Positions 1 to 7,102 of a stretch of DNA of 56,377 bases are shown here, in pieces. The stretch is taken from assembly GCF_000621485.1 (NCBI RefSeq), contig NZ_JHYF01000019.1, positions 1 through 56,377 of the forward strand, given 5' to 3'. Positions within the stretch are counted from its first letter, which is position 1; each line of letters begins with the position of its first letter. Under the pieces are notes generated by a model. That model did no database searches and was not told the DNA's origin. It saw nothing but the letters and a program-made list of their open reading frames with translations. The DNA is from Alkaliphilus transvaalensis ATCC 700919 (GTDB lineage: Bacteria > Bacillota > Clostridia > Peptostreptococcales > Natronincolaceae). The position numbers and the translations under genes are program-made.

Positions 1-6
1 CTTAAA

Positions 7-124
7 ATGCCGTGACAATAGCGAAGAGGTCACACCTGTTCCCATCCCGAACACAGAAGTTAAGCTCTTCAGCGCTGATGGTACTTGGAGGGCAGCCTCC
101 TGGGAGAGTAGGACGTCGCGGTAT
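7..124 (+). rRNA. rrf: 5S ribosomal RNA
   Basis: Conserved 5S core is visible (GCGAAGAGGTCACACC, then CCCGAACACAGAAGTTAAG). The terminal helix closes between 7-16 and 115-124, with two G-U wobbles, giving a molecule of about 118 nt. A T-rich run (124-136) follows and probably ends the transcript. This should be the last gene of an rRNA operon whose 16S and 23S genes lie left of the window. Confidence 0.96.
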
Positions 125-231
125 TTTTTTATTTTTTGAACATCTATATAAGAAATTATCTACACAAGAGATTCCTGATATATTGACATCGTATATGAAT
201 AGGACGCTAAATAAAGTGATAAAAAATAGAA

Positions 232-278
232 TTAAATAAAACAAAATAAATTAAACAAAATAAATTAAACAAAATAAA
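232..278. repeat. Short AT-rich tandem repeat
   Basis: The 14-bp unit TTAAACAAAATAAA occurs twice perfectly (251-264, 265-278), preceded by a diverged copy. It is low-complexity sequence downstream of the 5S gene, with no coding potential. Confidence 0.6.
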
Positions 279-315
279 TAAAATAGAAATAAATGAGTAA
301 CAAGCCTTAAAGATC

Positions 316-347
316 AACTACCTATTGTAAAAATAGGTAGTTTTTTT
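316..347 (+). terminator. Rho-independent terminator
   Basis: An 11-bp perfect stem (316-326 with 332-342) with a 5-nt loop runs into seven T. It is placed to end read-through from the rRNA operon. Confidence 0.85.
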
Positions 348-349
348 AT

Positions 350-983
350 GGTTGACCAAATTTCAAGAAGCCCATAATTCTTTTAAAATAATGCAGAGCT
401 TTCCAATTTGAAGAGGTTACGCCCCGTCACCATCAAATTGATTTAATGAAATTTTAAGGGGATAAGTATGTTAAGATGTGGATAAAAAAATAGATTTTAA
501 AAAAAGTATTAACAATCAAAACATAAAAATCAGCTAATTTTAATTTATATAAAGAATTTGCAGAATAGCATAATTATAAATTTTACATCCAAATATTCGA
601 GAAAATTGAATAATACCATAAACATAAATTTAATATTAATTTACAACTTCCTTATTTAATATTAATGCAAATATGAAAACTAAGTTGTACCTTAACGTGT
701 AAAGCAAAGGGGCTGAAATTTTGGTTTACATATCAGTCCCTTTGTTACAACAATTAGAAATTTTCAACTTAATACAATATAAATTTAAAATAATTTTTTA
801 AATGTATATTAGTATTATAAATTAAGAAATATCATAACTGGATAACTGGTAGATAAAAAAATAGTAGAATGAGAAATAAAAAATTAAGATAATGTTGTAA
901 GAACATGGTGTATACAGCTAGTATAAGATCTATTAAGGACTGATGCTCTTAAAGGTAGAATGAACATAAAACAAAATATCGAC
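350..983. other. Long non-coding gap before nadA
   Basis: No credible ORF on either strand. The stretch is very AT-rich. Its only clear structure is an inverted repeat around 704-745, enclosed by shorter arms at 681-687 and 765-771. The nadA promoter and operator lie at its right end. Confidence 0.6.
681..771. repeat. Nested inverted repeat, possible RNA hairpin
   Basis: The inner stem pairs 704-716 with 733-745 (13 pairs including G-U). Outer arms TAAGTTG (681-687) and CAACTTA (765-771) also pair. No T-run follows, so it is not an ordinary terminator. It could be a mobile-element remnant or part of an uncharacterised RNA. Confidence 0.5.
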
Positions 984-1012
984 TTGCGGAAGAAAGGTAA
1001 TTGTGATATCAT
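984..1012 (+). promoter_or_regulatory. Probable nadA promoter
   Basis: TTGCGG (984-989), a 17-nt spacer and TATCAT (1007-1012). The NiaR-like operator starts 3 nt further on, a placement suited to repression. Confidence 0.5.
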
Positions 1013-1014
1013 TC

Positions 1015-1040
1015 ATTACAGGTGACAAGACACATGTAAT
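1015..1040. promoter_or_regulatory. NiaR-type operator upstream of nadA
   Basis: A 26-bp inverted repeat: left arm ATTACAGGTG and right arm CACATGTAAT match at 9 of 10 positions around a 6-nt centre. The core GGTGACAAGACA recurs exactly at 5324-5335, upstream of the membrane protein that follows niaR. NiaR is a known niacin-responsive repressor of NAD synthesis in Firmicutes. Assignment to the NiaR encoded here is inferred from this sharing. Confidence 0.78.
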
Positions 1041-1069
1041 AACACAATAAATTAAGATGGAGGTGTAAT

Positions 1070-1981
1070 ATGAGAGAAATTGAGATGATTAAAGAAATAC
1101 AAAGATTAAAGAAAGAAAAAAACGCAATTATACTAGCTCATAATTATCAAATCCCAGAAATACAAGAAATTGCTGATTTAGTAGGTGATTCATTGAAATT
1201 AAGTAAAAAAGCAGCTGAAACAGATGCAGATATTATTGTTTTGAGTGGTGTTAACTTTATGGCAGAGACCGCCAAGATTCTATCTCCTAACAAAAAAGTA
1301 CTTTTGCCTGCCCATGATGCAGGATGTCCAATGGCCGATATGATAGATACAGAGAAATTAAAAGACTTTAAAGAAGAACACAAAGATGCTGTTGTTGTCT
1401 GTTATGTAAATTCCTCGGCGGAAGTTAAAGCCGAAAGTGATATATGCTGCACGTCATCTAATGCTGTAAAAATTATTAAAAGTATAGAGGCAGACAAAAT
1501 ACTTTTTGTACCAGATAAAAATTTAGGGCATTATGTATCTAAGCAAGTTCCAGAAAAAGAGATTATTTCCTATAAGGGATTTTGTATAACCCATCATCGA
1601 GTACAAGGAAGAGAGGTAGATCATATTAGAAGTGAGTATCCAGATGCTGAAGTATTAGTACATCCTGAATGTTCTCCAGATGTTGTTGAGAAAGCGGATT
1701 TTATAGGTAGTACTTCTCAAATTATAAGTTATGCAAAAGAGTCTCCCAGTAAGGTTTTTATCATTGGCACAGAAATGGGTGTACTTCATAAGCTACAGAA
1801 AGATAGTCCATATAAGAGATTTTACCTACTTTCTACAGGCCTTATATGTAATAACATGAAGAAAACTAGACTAGTGGATATATATAATGCATTAGCAGAA
1901 GAAAAATATGAGATTACAGTAAATGAAAGTACTAGACTAAAGGCTTTAAATGCCCTAAATAAAATGCTAGAAATTAGCTAG
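1070..1981 (+). CDS. nadA: Quinolinate synthase A
   Basis: Condenses iminoaspartate with dihydroxyacetone phosphate to quinolinate, the second step of de novo NAD synthesis from aspartate, in the cytosol. The 303-aa length is normal for the short Gram-positive form. The three cysteines expected to bind the [4Fe-4S] cluster are visible: Cys86 in GCPMAD, Cys172 in GFCITH and Cys260 in LICNNMK. Substrate-site segments ILAHNYQIPEIQ, HPECSP and GTEMG are also present. GGAGG sits at the correct distance from ATG 1070. It is first of a tight nadA-nadB-nadC cluster (10-bp gap to nadB) behind a NiaR-type operator, so it is probably repressed when niacin is plentiful. Confidence 0.97.
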   Translation: MREIEMIKEIQRLKKEKNAIILAHNYQIPEIQEIADLVGDSLKLSKKAAETDADIIVLSGVNFMAETAKILSPNKKVLLPAHDAGCPMADMIDTEKLKDFKEEHKDAVVVCYVNSSAEVKAESDICCTSSNAVKIIKSIEADKILFVPDKNLGHYVSKQVPEKEIISYKGFCITHHRVQGREVDHIRSEYPDAEVLVHPECSPDVVEKADFIGSTSQIISYAKESPSKVFIIGTEMGVLHKLQKDSPYKRFYLLSTGLICNNMKKTRLVDIYNALAEEKYEITVNESTRLKALNALNKMLEIS

Positions 1982-1991
1982 GAGGATAGGT

Positions 1992-3683
1992 ATGTGGAGT
2001 CAAGCGTTCTCATCAACTATTACTGATAAGAAAGCCAAAGTGGAAGAAAAATTTGATGTAATTGTAATTGGTACTGGGATATCTGGGCTGTTTACAGCTT
2101 TAAATATTGATTCAAACTGGCAGGTGCTCTTAGTTACAAAGGACTCTATAAAAAAGAATAATAGCAGTTTAGCCCAAGGGGGGATTGCTACTTCTAGAGA
2201 TATTAAGACTCATTTTGAGGACACCCTTAAGGCAGGCACGAATCATAACAATGTAGAAGCTGTTAGAATTTTAACTAAAGAGTCCTGTAAAGTCATTAAA
2301 AAGTTGATGGATTATGGGGTCAGCTTTGATACTGATGAGAAAGGAAATCTTATTTATACTAGAGAGGGCGGTCATAATCAGAGAAATGTATTACATGTAA
2401 AGGATGAAACCGGTCGACATATTATCAACACATTAGTAGATGAAGTCAGAAGAAGAAGTAATATAAAGGTTTTGGAAAATTTATTTATTAAGGACATCAT
2501 AACTCATAACCAGAGGGTAGATGGTGTAATTGCTATTAATCAAGAAAATAATTTAGAAGTATATAAAAGCAAAGCAATGGTTATAGCAACAGGTGGAATT
2601 GGAGGTCTCTATCAATATACAACAAATGAGACTGGAAGTAACGGAGATGGCATAGCGATAGCCTACAGGGCAGGAGCAATGCTTAAAGATATGGAGTTTA
2701 TACAATTTCATCCCACTGCTTTCTACCATCAAGATAGGATAGAACAGTGTTTTTTAATATCAGAAGCAGTTAGGGGAGAAGGAGGTATACTAAGAAATAA
2801 GTTAGGAGAAGCCTTCATGGATAAGTACCATGAAATGAAGGACCTAGCCCCTAGAGATATTGTTGCCCAAGCTATTGTTAATGAAATTAATAACACAGAT
2901 CACCCTTGTGTATATTTAGATATAACCCATAAGGATGACAAGTATATTAAAAAGAGGTTTCCTATGATTTATAATAGGTGTCTAGCGTTAGGTTTAGATA
3001 TCACAAAGGACTGGATCCCAGTAGCACCAGCAGAGCATTATATCATGGGAGGAATATCAACAGATCTGAAGGGTAGAACAACCATTGATGGCTTATATGC
3101 CTGTGGAGAATGCGGATACACTGGTGTACATGGATCTAATCGATTGGCAAGTAATTCTCTTTTAGAAGGGATTGTATTTGGAAGTCGTGTTGCTTTAGAT
3201 CTAAACAAAAATTTAGCTACTAATTTTAGTGGATATAGTTGTGAACCTCGGGAAAATGAAGACTTTTTTCTGCGTAGAAAAGCTGAAATAGATTACTGTG
3301 TTGTTGATTATAATAAATTTAATAATGAAAATAGACCTATTAATGAAGATAAACCTATTAATGAAAATAAGCCCATTAAATTTAATAAAGACGTCGATAT
3401 AAACCTTTTAAATATGATTCAAAGGTTAAAATCCTTAGAAGAAATACTTAAAACAACAATGAATCGATATGTTGGTGTAATAAGAAATAAATCTGGGTTA
3501 ATAAAGGCGTTAAAGATTGTTAGTGACATTAAGATAGAATTAGAAGAGATGCAATATGTATCTAAACAGTATTACCAACTGTTAAATATGGCAACAGTAG
3601 CCTATGAAATAATTAATGCCGCCTATAACCGAAAGTCAAGTATAGGGGCCCATTATATTACTGATAAAATAGGGGGAAATTAA
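1992..3683 (+). CDS. nadB: L-aspartate oxidase
   Basis: FAD enzyme oxidising L-aspartate to iminoaspartate, the substrate of NadA. The FAD-binding Rossmann motif GTGISG is near residue 27. Further family blocks are SSLAQGGIA, FIQFHPTAFY, EAVRGEGGIL and, near the C-terminal end of the catalytic core, CGECGYTGVHGSNRLASNS. The 563-aa length is slightly long for the family. Part of the excess is a linker at 3324-3377 made of three in-frame 18-bp repeats, reading NENRPI / NEDKPI / NENKPI in the protein. This lies between the catalytic core and the C-terminal helical domain and may vary in copy number. It is translated from ATG 1992 with AGGAGG just upstream. Confidence 0.96.
   Translation: MWSQAFSSTITDKKAKVEEKFDVIVIGTGISGLFTALNIDSNWQVLLVTKDSIKKNNSSLAQGGIATSRDIKTHFEDTLKAGTNHNNVEAVRILTKESCKVIKKLMDYGVSFDTDEKGNLIYTREGGHNQRNVLHVKDETGRHIINTLVDEVRRRSNIKVLENLFIKDIITHNQRVDGVIAINQENNLEVYKSKAMVIATGGIGGLYQYTTNETGSNGDGIAIAYRAGAMLKDMEFIQFHPTAFYHQDRIEQCFLISEAVRGEGGILRNKLGEAFMDKYHEMKDLAPRDIVAQAIVNEINNTDHPCVYLDITHKDDKYIKKRFPMIYNRCLALGLDITKDWIPVAPAEHYIMGGISTDLKGRTTIDGLYACGECGYTGVHGSNRLASNSLLEGIVFGSRVALDLNKNLATNFSGYSCEPRENEDFFLRRKAEIDYCVVDYNKFNNENRPINEDKPINENKPIKFNKDVDINLLNMIQRLKSLEEILKTTMNRYVGVIRNKSGLIKALKIVSDIKIELEEMQYVSKQYYQLLNMATVAYEIINAAYNRKSSIGAHYITDKIGGN
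3324..3377 (+). repeat. 18-bp tandem repeat inside nadB
   Basis: Three in-frame copies of 18 bp (3324-3341, 3342-3359, 3360-3377), of the form AATGAARATARRCCYATT. They encode an acidic/proline linker. A copy gain or loss would keep the reading frame. Confidence 0.85.
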
Positions 3684-3684
3684 T

Positions 3685-4518
3685 ATGTTAAATAAGTTAA
3701 TCATAAATAAAATTGTTGAAAATGCCCTTATAGAAGACATGAACTATGGAGATATAACTACAGACTGTTTGATAAATAATGATCTAAGAGGAAAGGCAGT
3801 TATTACAGCAAAAGAGGAAGGCATAATTGCAGGACTGATGGTTTCGGAAACAGTTTTTAAGATATTAGATGAAAACATTAGTTTTCAGGCTTTAGTAGCT
3901 GATGGTGATCAAGTAGTAGTGGAACAGCCCATTGCTTTTGTTAAGGGTAGCATGAAAAACATAATTATGGGTGAACGGGTGGCATTAAATCTATTACAAC
4001 GAATGTCTGGAATTGCCACTAAGTCTAGAACATATTCAAAGTTAGTTAAAGATTATCCTGTAAAAATTACTGATACACGTAAAACCACACCAGGTTTAAG
4101 AGGGTTAGAGAAGTACGCTGTAAAGATAGGAGGGTGTTTTAATCATAGATATAATCTCTCGGATTCAATTTTAATTAAAGAAAATCATATAAAAGCTGTT
4201 GGAGGTATAGAGAAGGCCATAAAAGCATGTAGAAAAAAAATCCCCCATACCATGAAGATAGAAATAGAAGTTGAATCAATAGAACAGCTTAAGGAAGCAT
4301 TGACGAACAAAGCAGACATTATTTTATTAGATAATATGGATTTAGACCAAATGAAAGAGGCTGTTTTGATAAATCAGAGACAGGCGATTTTAGAAGCTTC
4401 GGGGAATATAACTGAAGACAAACTAATTGAAATTGCTAAAATAGGGATAGATATTATTTCTGTAGGAGCCTTAACCCATTCAGTTAAAGCTATGGATATA
4501 AGCTTAAATATTGAGTAA
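3685..4518 (+). CDS. nadC: Nicotinate-nucleotide pyrophosphorylase (quinolinate phosphoribosyltransferase)
   Basis: Converts quinolinate and PRPP to nicotinate mononucleotide, CO2 and PPi, completing the de novo branch. The 277-aa length is standard. Family blocks seen: EDMNYGDITTD near the N-terminus, GERVALNLLQRMSGIAT, TRKTTPGLRGLEKYAV, GGCFNHRYNLSD, IEIEVES, and IDIISVGALTHS at the C-terminus. The start codon lies 1 bp after the nadB stop and uses the GGGGG at the end of nadB as ribosome site. Transcription should begin at the nadA promoter. Confidence 0.97.
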   Translation: MLNKLIINKIVENALIEDMNYGDITTDCLINNDLRGKAVITAKEEGIIAGLMVSETVFKILDENISFQALVADGDQVVVEQPIAFVKGSMKNIIMGERVALNLLQRMSGIATKSRTYSKLVKDYPVKITDTRKTTPGLRGLEKYAVKIGGCFNHRYNLSDSILIKENHIKAVGGIEKAIKACRKKIPHTMKIEIEVESIEQLKEALTNKADIILLDNMDLDQMKEAVLINQRQAILEASGNITEDKLIEIAKIGIDIISVGALTHSVKAMDISLNIE

Positions 4519-4781
4519 ATAACTCAAAAACAGTAGTATTATTTCAAAATAAATTTCAAATATAAAATAAACTTAACTTCAAATATAAATCAATTATAAT
4601 TAAATTATAACTTCAAATATAGCTTTGTATTGAGGATATTATCAATTTCCTCACAGATTAGACAGTTTAGACTTTTAAATAATTACTAGAGGGATACACT
4701 TGTAATAAAAGTAAAATAATATGAAAAACCCCATATGTATTATGTTAAAATGATAGTAATTGAAAAGAAGAGGGTGATTAT

Positions 4782-5300
4782 ATGAATGCTGAAGAAAGAA
4801 GAAAAGGCATCGTTAAATTATTACAAGAAAAAAACAGACCAATTAAGGGCACAGAATTGGCTAGTACCTTTAAGGTCTCCCGACAAGTTATCGTTCAAGA
4901 CATTGCCTTAATTAGAGCACAGGGTATAGAGGTCATGGCAACTCCGCAAGGGTATGTTATGCTTCAGAATGATAAAAACAAAATAATAAAAACAATTGTA
5001 GCTAAACATCATACTTATACAGAAATGGAAGAAGAGCTTCAGATCATGATAGATTACGGCGCGAAAGTAATAGATGTAATTGTAGAACATCCTTTATACG
5101 GAGAAATAAGGAGCATGTTAGATATTAGCTATAAAAAAGAACTAGAGGATTTTATGATTAAAATACAGTCAGAGAAGGCAGAACCATTGGCATCCTTAAC
5201 AGAGGGGATTCATATACACACTTTAGAGGTACCTAACGAAGATAGTTTTAAAAAAATTAGAAAAGCCCTTCTTGAAAAGGGGTACTTGATTGAAGACTAA
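4782..5300 (+). CDS. niaR: Niacin-responsive transcriptional repressor NiaR
   Basis: 172-aa DNA-binding regulator with an N-terminal winged HTH (about residues 5-60, GTELASTFKVSRQVIVQDI) and a C-terminal 3H domain. The 3H domain carries the characteristic histidines in AKHHTYTEM, VEHPLYGE and GIHIHTLEVP. In this family the 3H domain senses nicotinic acid and binds metal. It lies between the nadABC cluster and a membrane protein, both of which have the shared operator core. A weaker ATTAC...GTAAT inverted repeat (4682-4706) upstream of the gene could allow autoregulation, but it is much poorer than the other two sites. Confidence 0.93.
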   Translation: MNAEERRKGIVKLLQEKNRPIKGTELASTFKVSRQVIVQDIALIRAQGIEVMATPQGYVMLQNDKNKIIKTIVAKHHTYTEMEEELQIMIDYGAKVIDVIVEHPLYGEIRSMLDISYKKELEDFMIKIQSEKAEPLASLTEGIHIHTLEVPNEDSFKKIRKALLEKGYLIED

Positions 5301-5317
5301 TCATATGTTATATTTTA

Positions 5318-5343
5318 TTAGTAGGTGACAAGACAGCTGTAAA
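5318..5343. promoter_or_regulatory. Second NiaR-type operator
   Basis: Contains GGTGACAAGACA (5324-5335) followed two bases later by TGTAA, aligned base for base with the nadA operator. The outer arms are less symmetrical than at nadA. It lies between niaR and the PTS-IIC-like gene and so should control that gene. Confidence 0.72.
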
Positions 5344-5412
5344 AGCAATTATATATCATTTATCATACTGTCGAACAAACTAATAAAATATAATAAGGGG
5401 TGTCAGATTAAA

Positions 5413-6453
5413 ATGAATAAAGATAGACTTTCAGTGAAGGAGTATTTAACTAAAGCTTTAAATGGTATGGCATTAGGATTATTTGCATCATTAATTATTG
5501 GTACAATACTAAAGCAAATAGGAGAGTCCTTTCATATTCAATTTTTAATTACTATTGGTGACGTTGCCAGAGTGTTAATGGGGCCTGCAATAGGTGCAGG
5601 GGTGGCCTATGCAATAGGTGCACCTTCCCTAGCAATATTTGCCTCAATTGTAACGGGAGCTTTAGGCGCTAATGCAATTATTCCCGGAGAAGCAGGTCTT
5701 ATAATTAGAATAGGAGAACCAGTAGGAGCATTTGTTGCAGCTTTAGTAGGTGCAGAGATAGGAAAATTAATAGCAGGAAAAACAAAGGTAGACATTGTTT
5801 TAATACCTGCCTTTACCATTATAGTTGGAGGTTTAGCTGGATTCTATATCGGGCCAGTGGTTACTGCTTTAATGGGAGGATTAGGACAAGTGATTAATCA
5901 TGCAACCCAACAACACCCAATCCCTATGGGTATTTTAGTATCAGTGATTATGGGGATGATTTTAACATTACCTATTAGTAGTGCTGCATTAGCTATTTCC
6001 TTAGGTTTAAGTGGATTAGCGGCAGGTGCAGCTGTTGTGGGATGTGCTACCCAAATGGTGGGTTTTGCGGTTGCCAGCTATAAGGAAAATGGTTTTGGGG
6101 GCTTAATCGCCCAGGGACTAGGAACAAGTATGCTACAGGTACCGAATATCATTAAAAACCCCTTTATTTGGATTCCTCCAACTTTAGCCAGTGGAGTTTT
6201 AGGTCCAATTGCCACAAGGGTATTGATGATGGAAAGTAACAGTGTTGGCGCAGGAATGGGGACCAGTGGATTAGTTGGTCAAGTTGGAACATATACTCAA
6301 ATGGTAACGATAAATGGAGAATCAGCCTCCATTGTTTTCGTCAAAATACTACTGCTACACTTCTTATTACCGGCGGCTTTAACCTTAATTATCTCTGAAT
6401 TGATGAGAAGAAGAGGTTGGATTAAGTTAGGGGATATGAAGTTAAGTCAATAA
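5413..6453 (+). CDS. PTS-IIC-like membrane protein, candidate NAD-precursor transporter
   Basis: 346-aa polytopic membrane protein, about 8-10 hydrophobic segments, rich in Gly and Ala (GAGVAYAIGAPSLAIFASIV, GIGTSGLVGQVGTY-like stretches). It resembles the PTS_EIIC_2 family, proteins called sugar PTS IIC that often stand alone. No IIA, IIB or HPr genes are nearby. The upstream site with the nadA-type operator core places it in the NiaR regulon. That suggests the cargo is nicotinate, nicotinamide or a related precursor rather than a sugar. The regulon link is seen in sequence; the substrate is inference. ATG 5413 follows AAGGGGTG. Confidence 0.75.
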   Translation: MNKDRLSVKEYLTKALNGMALGLFASLIIGTILKQIGESFHIQFLITIGDVARVLMGPAIGAGVAYAIGAPSLAIFASIVTGALGANAIIPGEAGLIIRIGEPVGAFVAALVGAEIGKLIAGKTKVDIVLIPAFTIIVGGLAGFYIGPVVTALMGGLGQVINHATQQHPIPMGILVSVIMGMILTLPISSAALAISLGLSGLAAGAAVVGCATQMVGFAVASYKENGFGGLIAQGLGTSMLQVPNIIKNPFIWIPPTLASGVLGPIATRVLMMESNSVGAGMGTSGLVGQVGTYTQMVTINGESASIVFVKILLLHFLLPAALTLIISELMRRRGWIKLGDMKLSQ

Positions 6454-6466
6454 TTGTAATGTTAGG

Positions 6467-6509
6467 CTCCTAATAGTATAATATATAAATACTATTAGGA
6501 GTTTTTTTC
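6467..6509 (+). terminator. Rho-independent terminator
   Basis: A 12-bp perfect stem (6467-6478 with 6490-6501) is followed by seven T. It closes the NAD module. Confidence 0.9.
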
Positions 6510-6612
6510 TAATACATAGGAAATTATGGTTTTTTAAAGGTTACAGTCGTTATAATTTACTGTAATGTATTTCAACACAATACTACCAGTCAATCTTTCC
6601 AAAAAAGGTCTT

Positions 6613-6771
6613 GTAACGAAAGTAAAGTTCTTCTTTAATTATTTTAATATAAGAGAACTTTACGTAATGATTTTCAACATAAGCAGATAACCAATTTAAT
6701 AGATTAAATTGTGTAAGTCGCTTAGTTTCTTCACCTAAAGTCATCCTATAAATCTTCCGAAGGAAGACTTT
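6613..6771. repeat. Intergenic repeat element, copy A (full length)
   Basis: 159-bp element beginning GTAACGAA and ending GAAGGAAGACTT. Internal palindromes: GTAAAGTTCT/AGAACTTTAC, CAATTTAAT/ATTAAATTG and CTTCC/GGAAG. Its last 90 nt (6681-6770) match 12188-12277 at all but two positions. No ORF. Confidence 0.88.
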
Positions 6772-6836
6772 GTTCTATTGAATAGAAAAGTGCTACTTTG
6801 AAACTGAGTAAAAAGTACTATACCTAGATAAGTTTC

Positions 6837-6925
6837 AAAATAAGCAGATCATATTTATTTACAATTAAATTTGATCAAATTGTGTTAGTGCTTTAGTTTC
6901 TTTACCAAAAGTCATTTTATAAATG
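6837..6925. repeat. Intergenic repeat element, copy D (diverged 3' half)
   Basis: Shares the blocks AAGCAGAT, AAATTGTGT, CTTTAGTTTCTT, CCAAAAGTCAT and TATAAAT in the same order as copy A, with many substitutions. It lies directly downstream of copy A, ahead of the UPF0182 gene. The rest of 6510-7102 shows no gene. Confidence 0.65.
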
Positions 6926-7102
6926 ATGGAAAGTTTTTTTATGTTTTAAAGTGTTTGGGTTTAATGCTACTAGAGATGGGGATGCAAAGGATATTTTTCT
7001 ATCTTGTATTCGGGCCTCAGAACATAGTCTTTTTTTAATAGCAAAATAGTAATGATCAAGTATGCTTTGTATAGTTTAAATTTTTAAATAGGAGGGACAA
7101 AA

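Noticed and set aside
2-244. Overlapping ORFs on both strands at the left edge
   Set aside because: They lie across the 5S rRNA and its terminator; no ribosome sites.
5413-6453. Plain sugar PTS permease
   Set aside because: No IIA/IIB partner and a NiaR-type operator upstream make a sugar role less likely, though not excluded.
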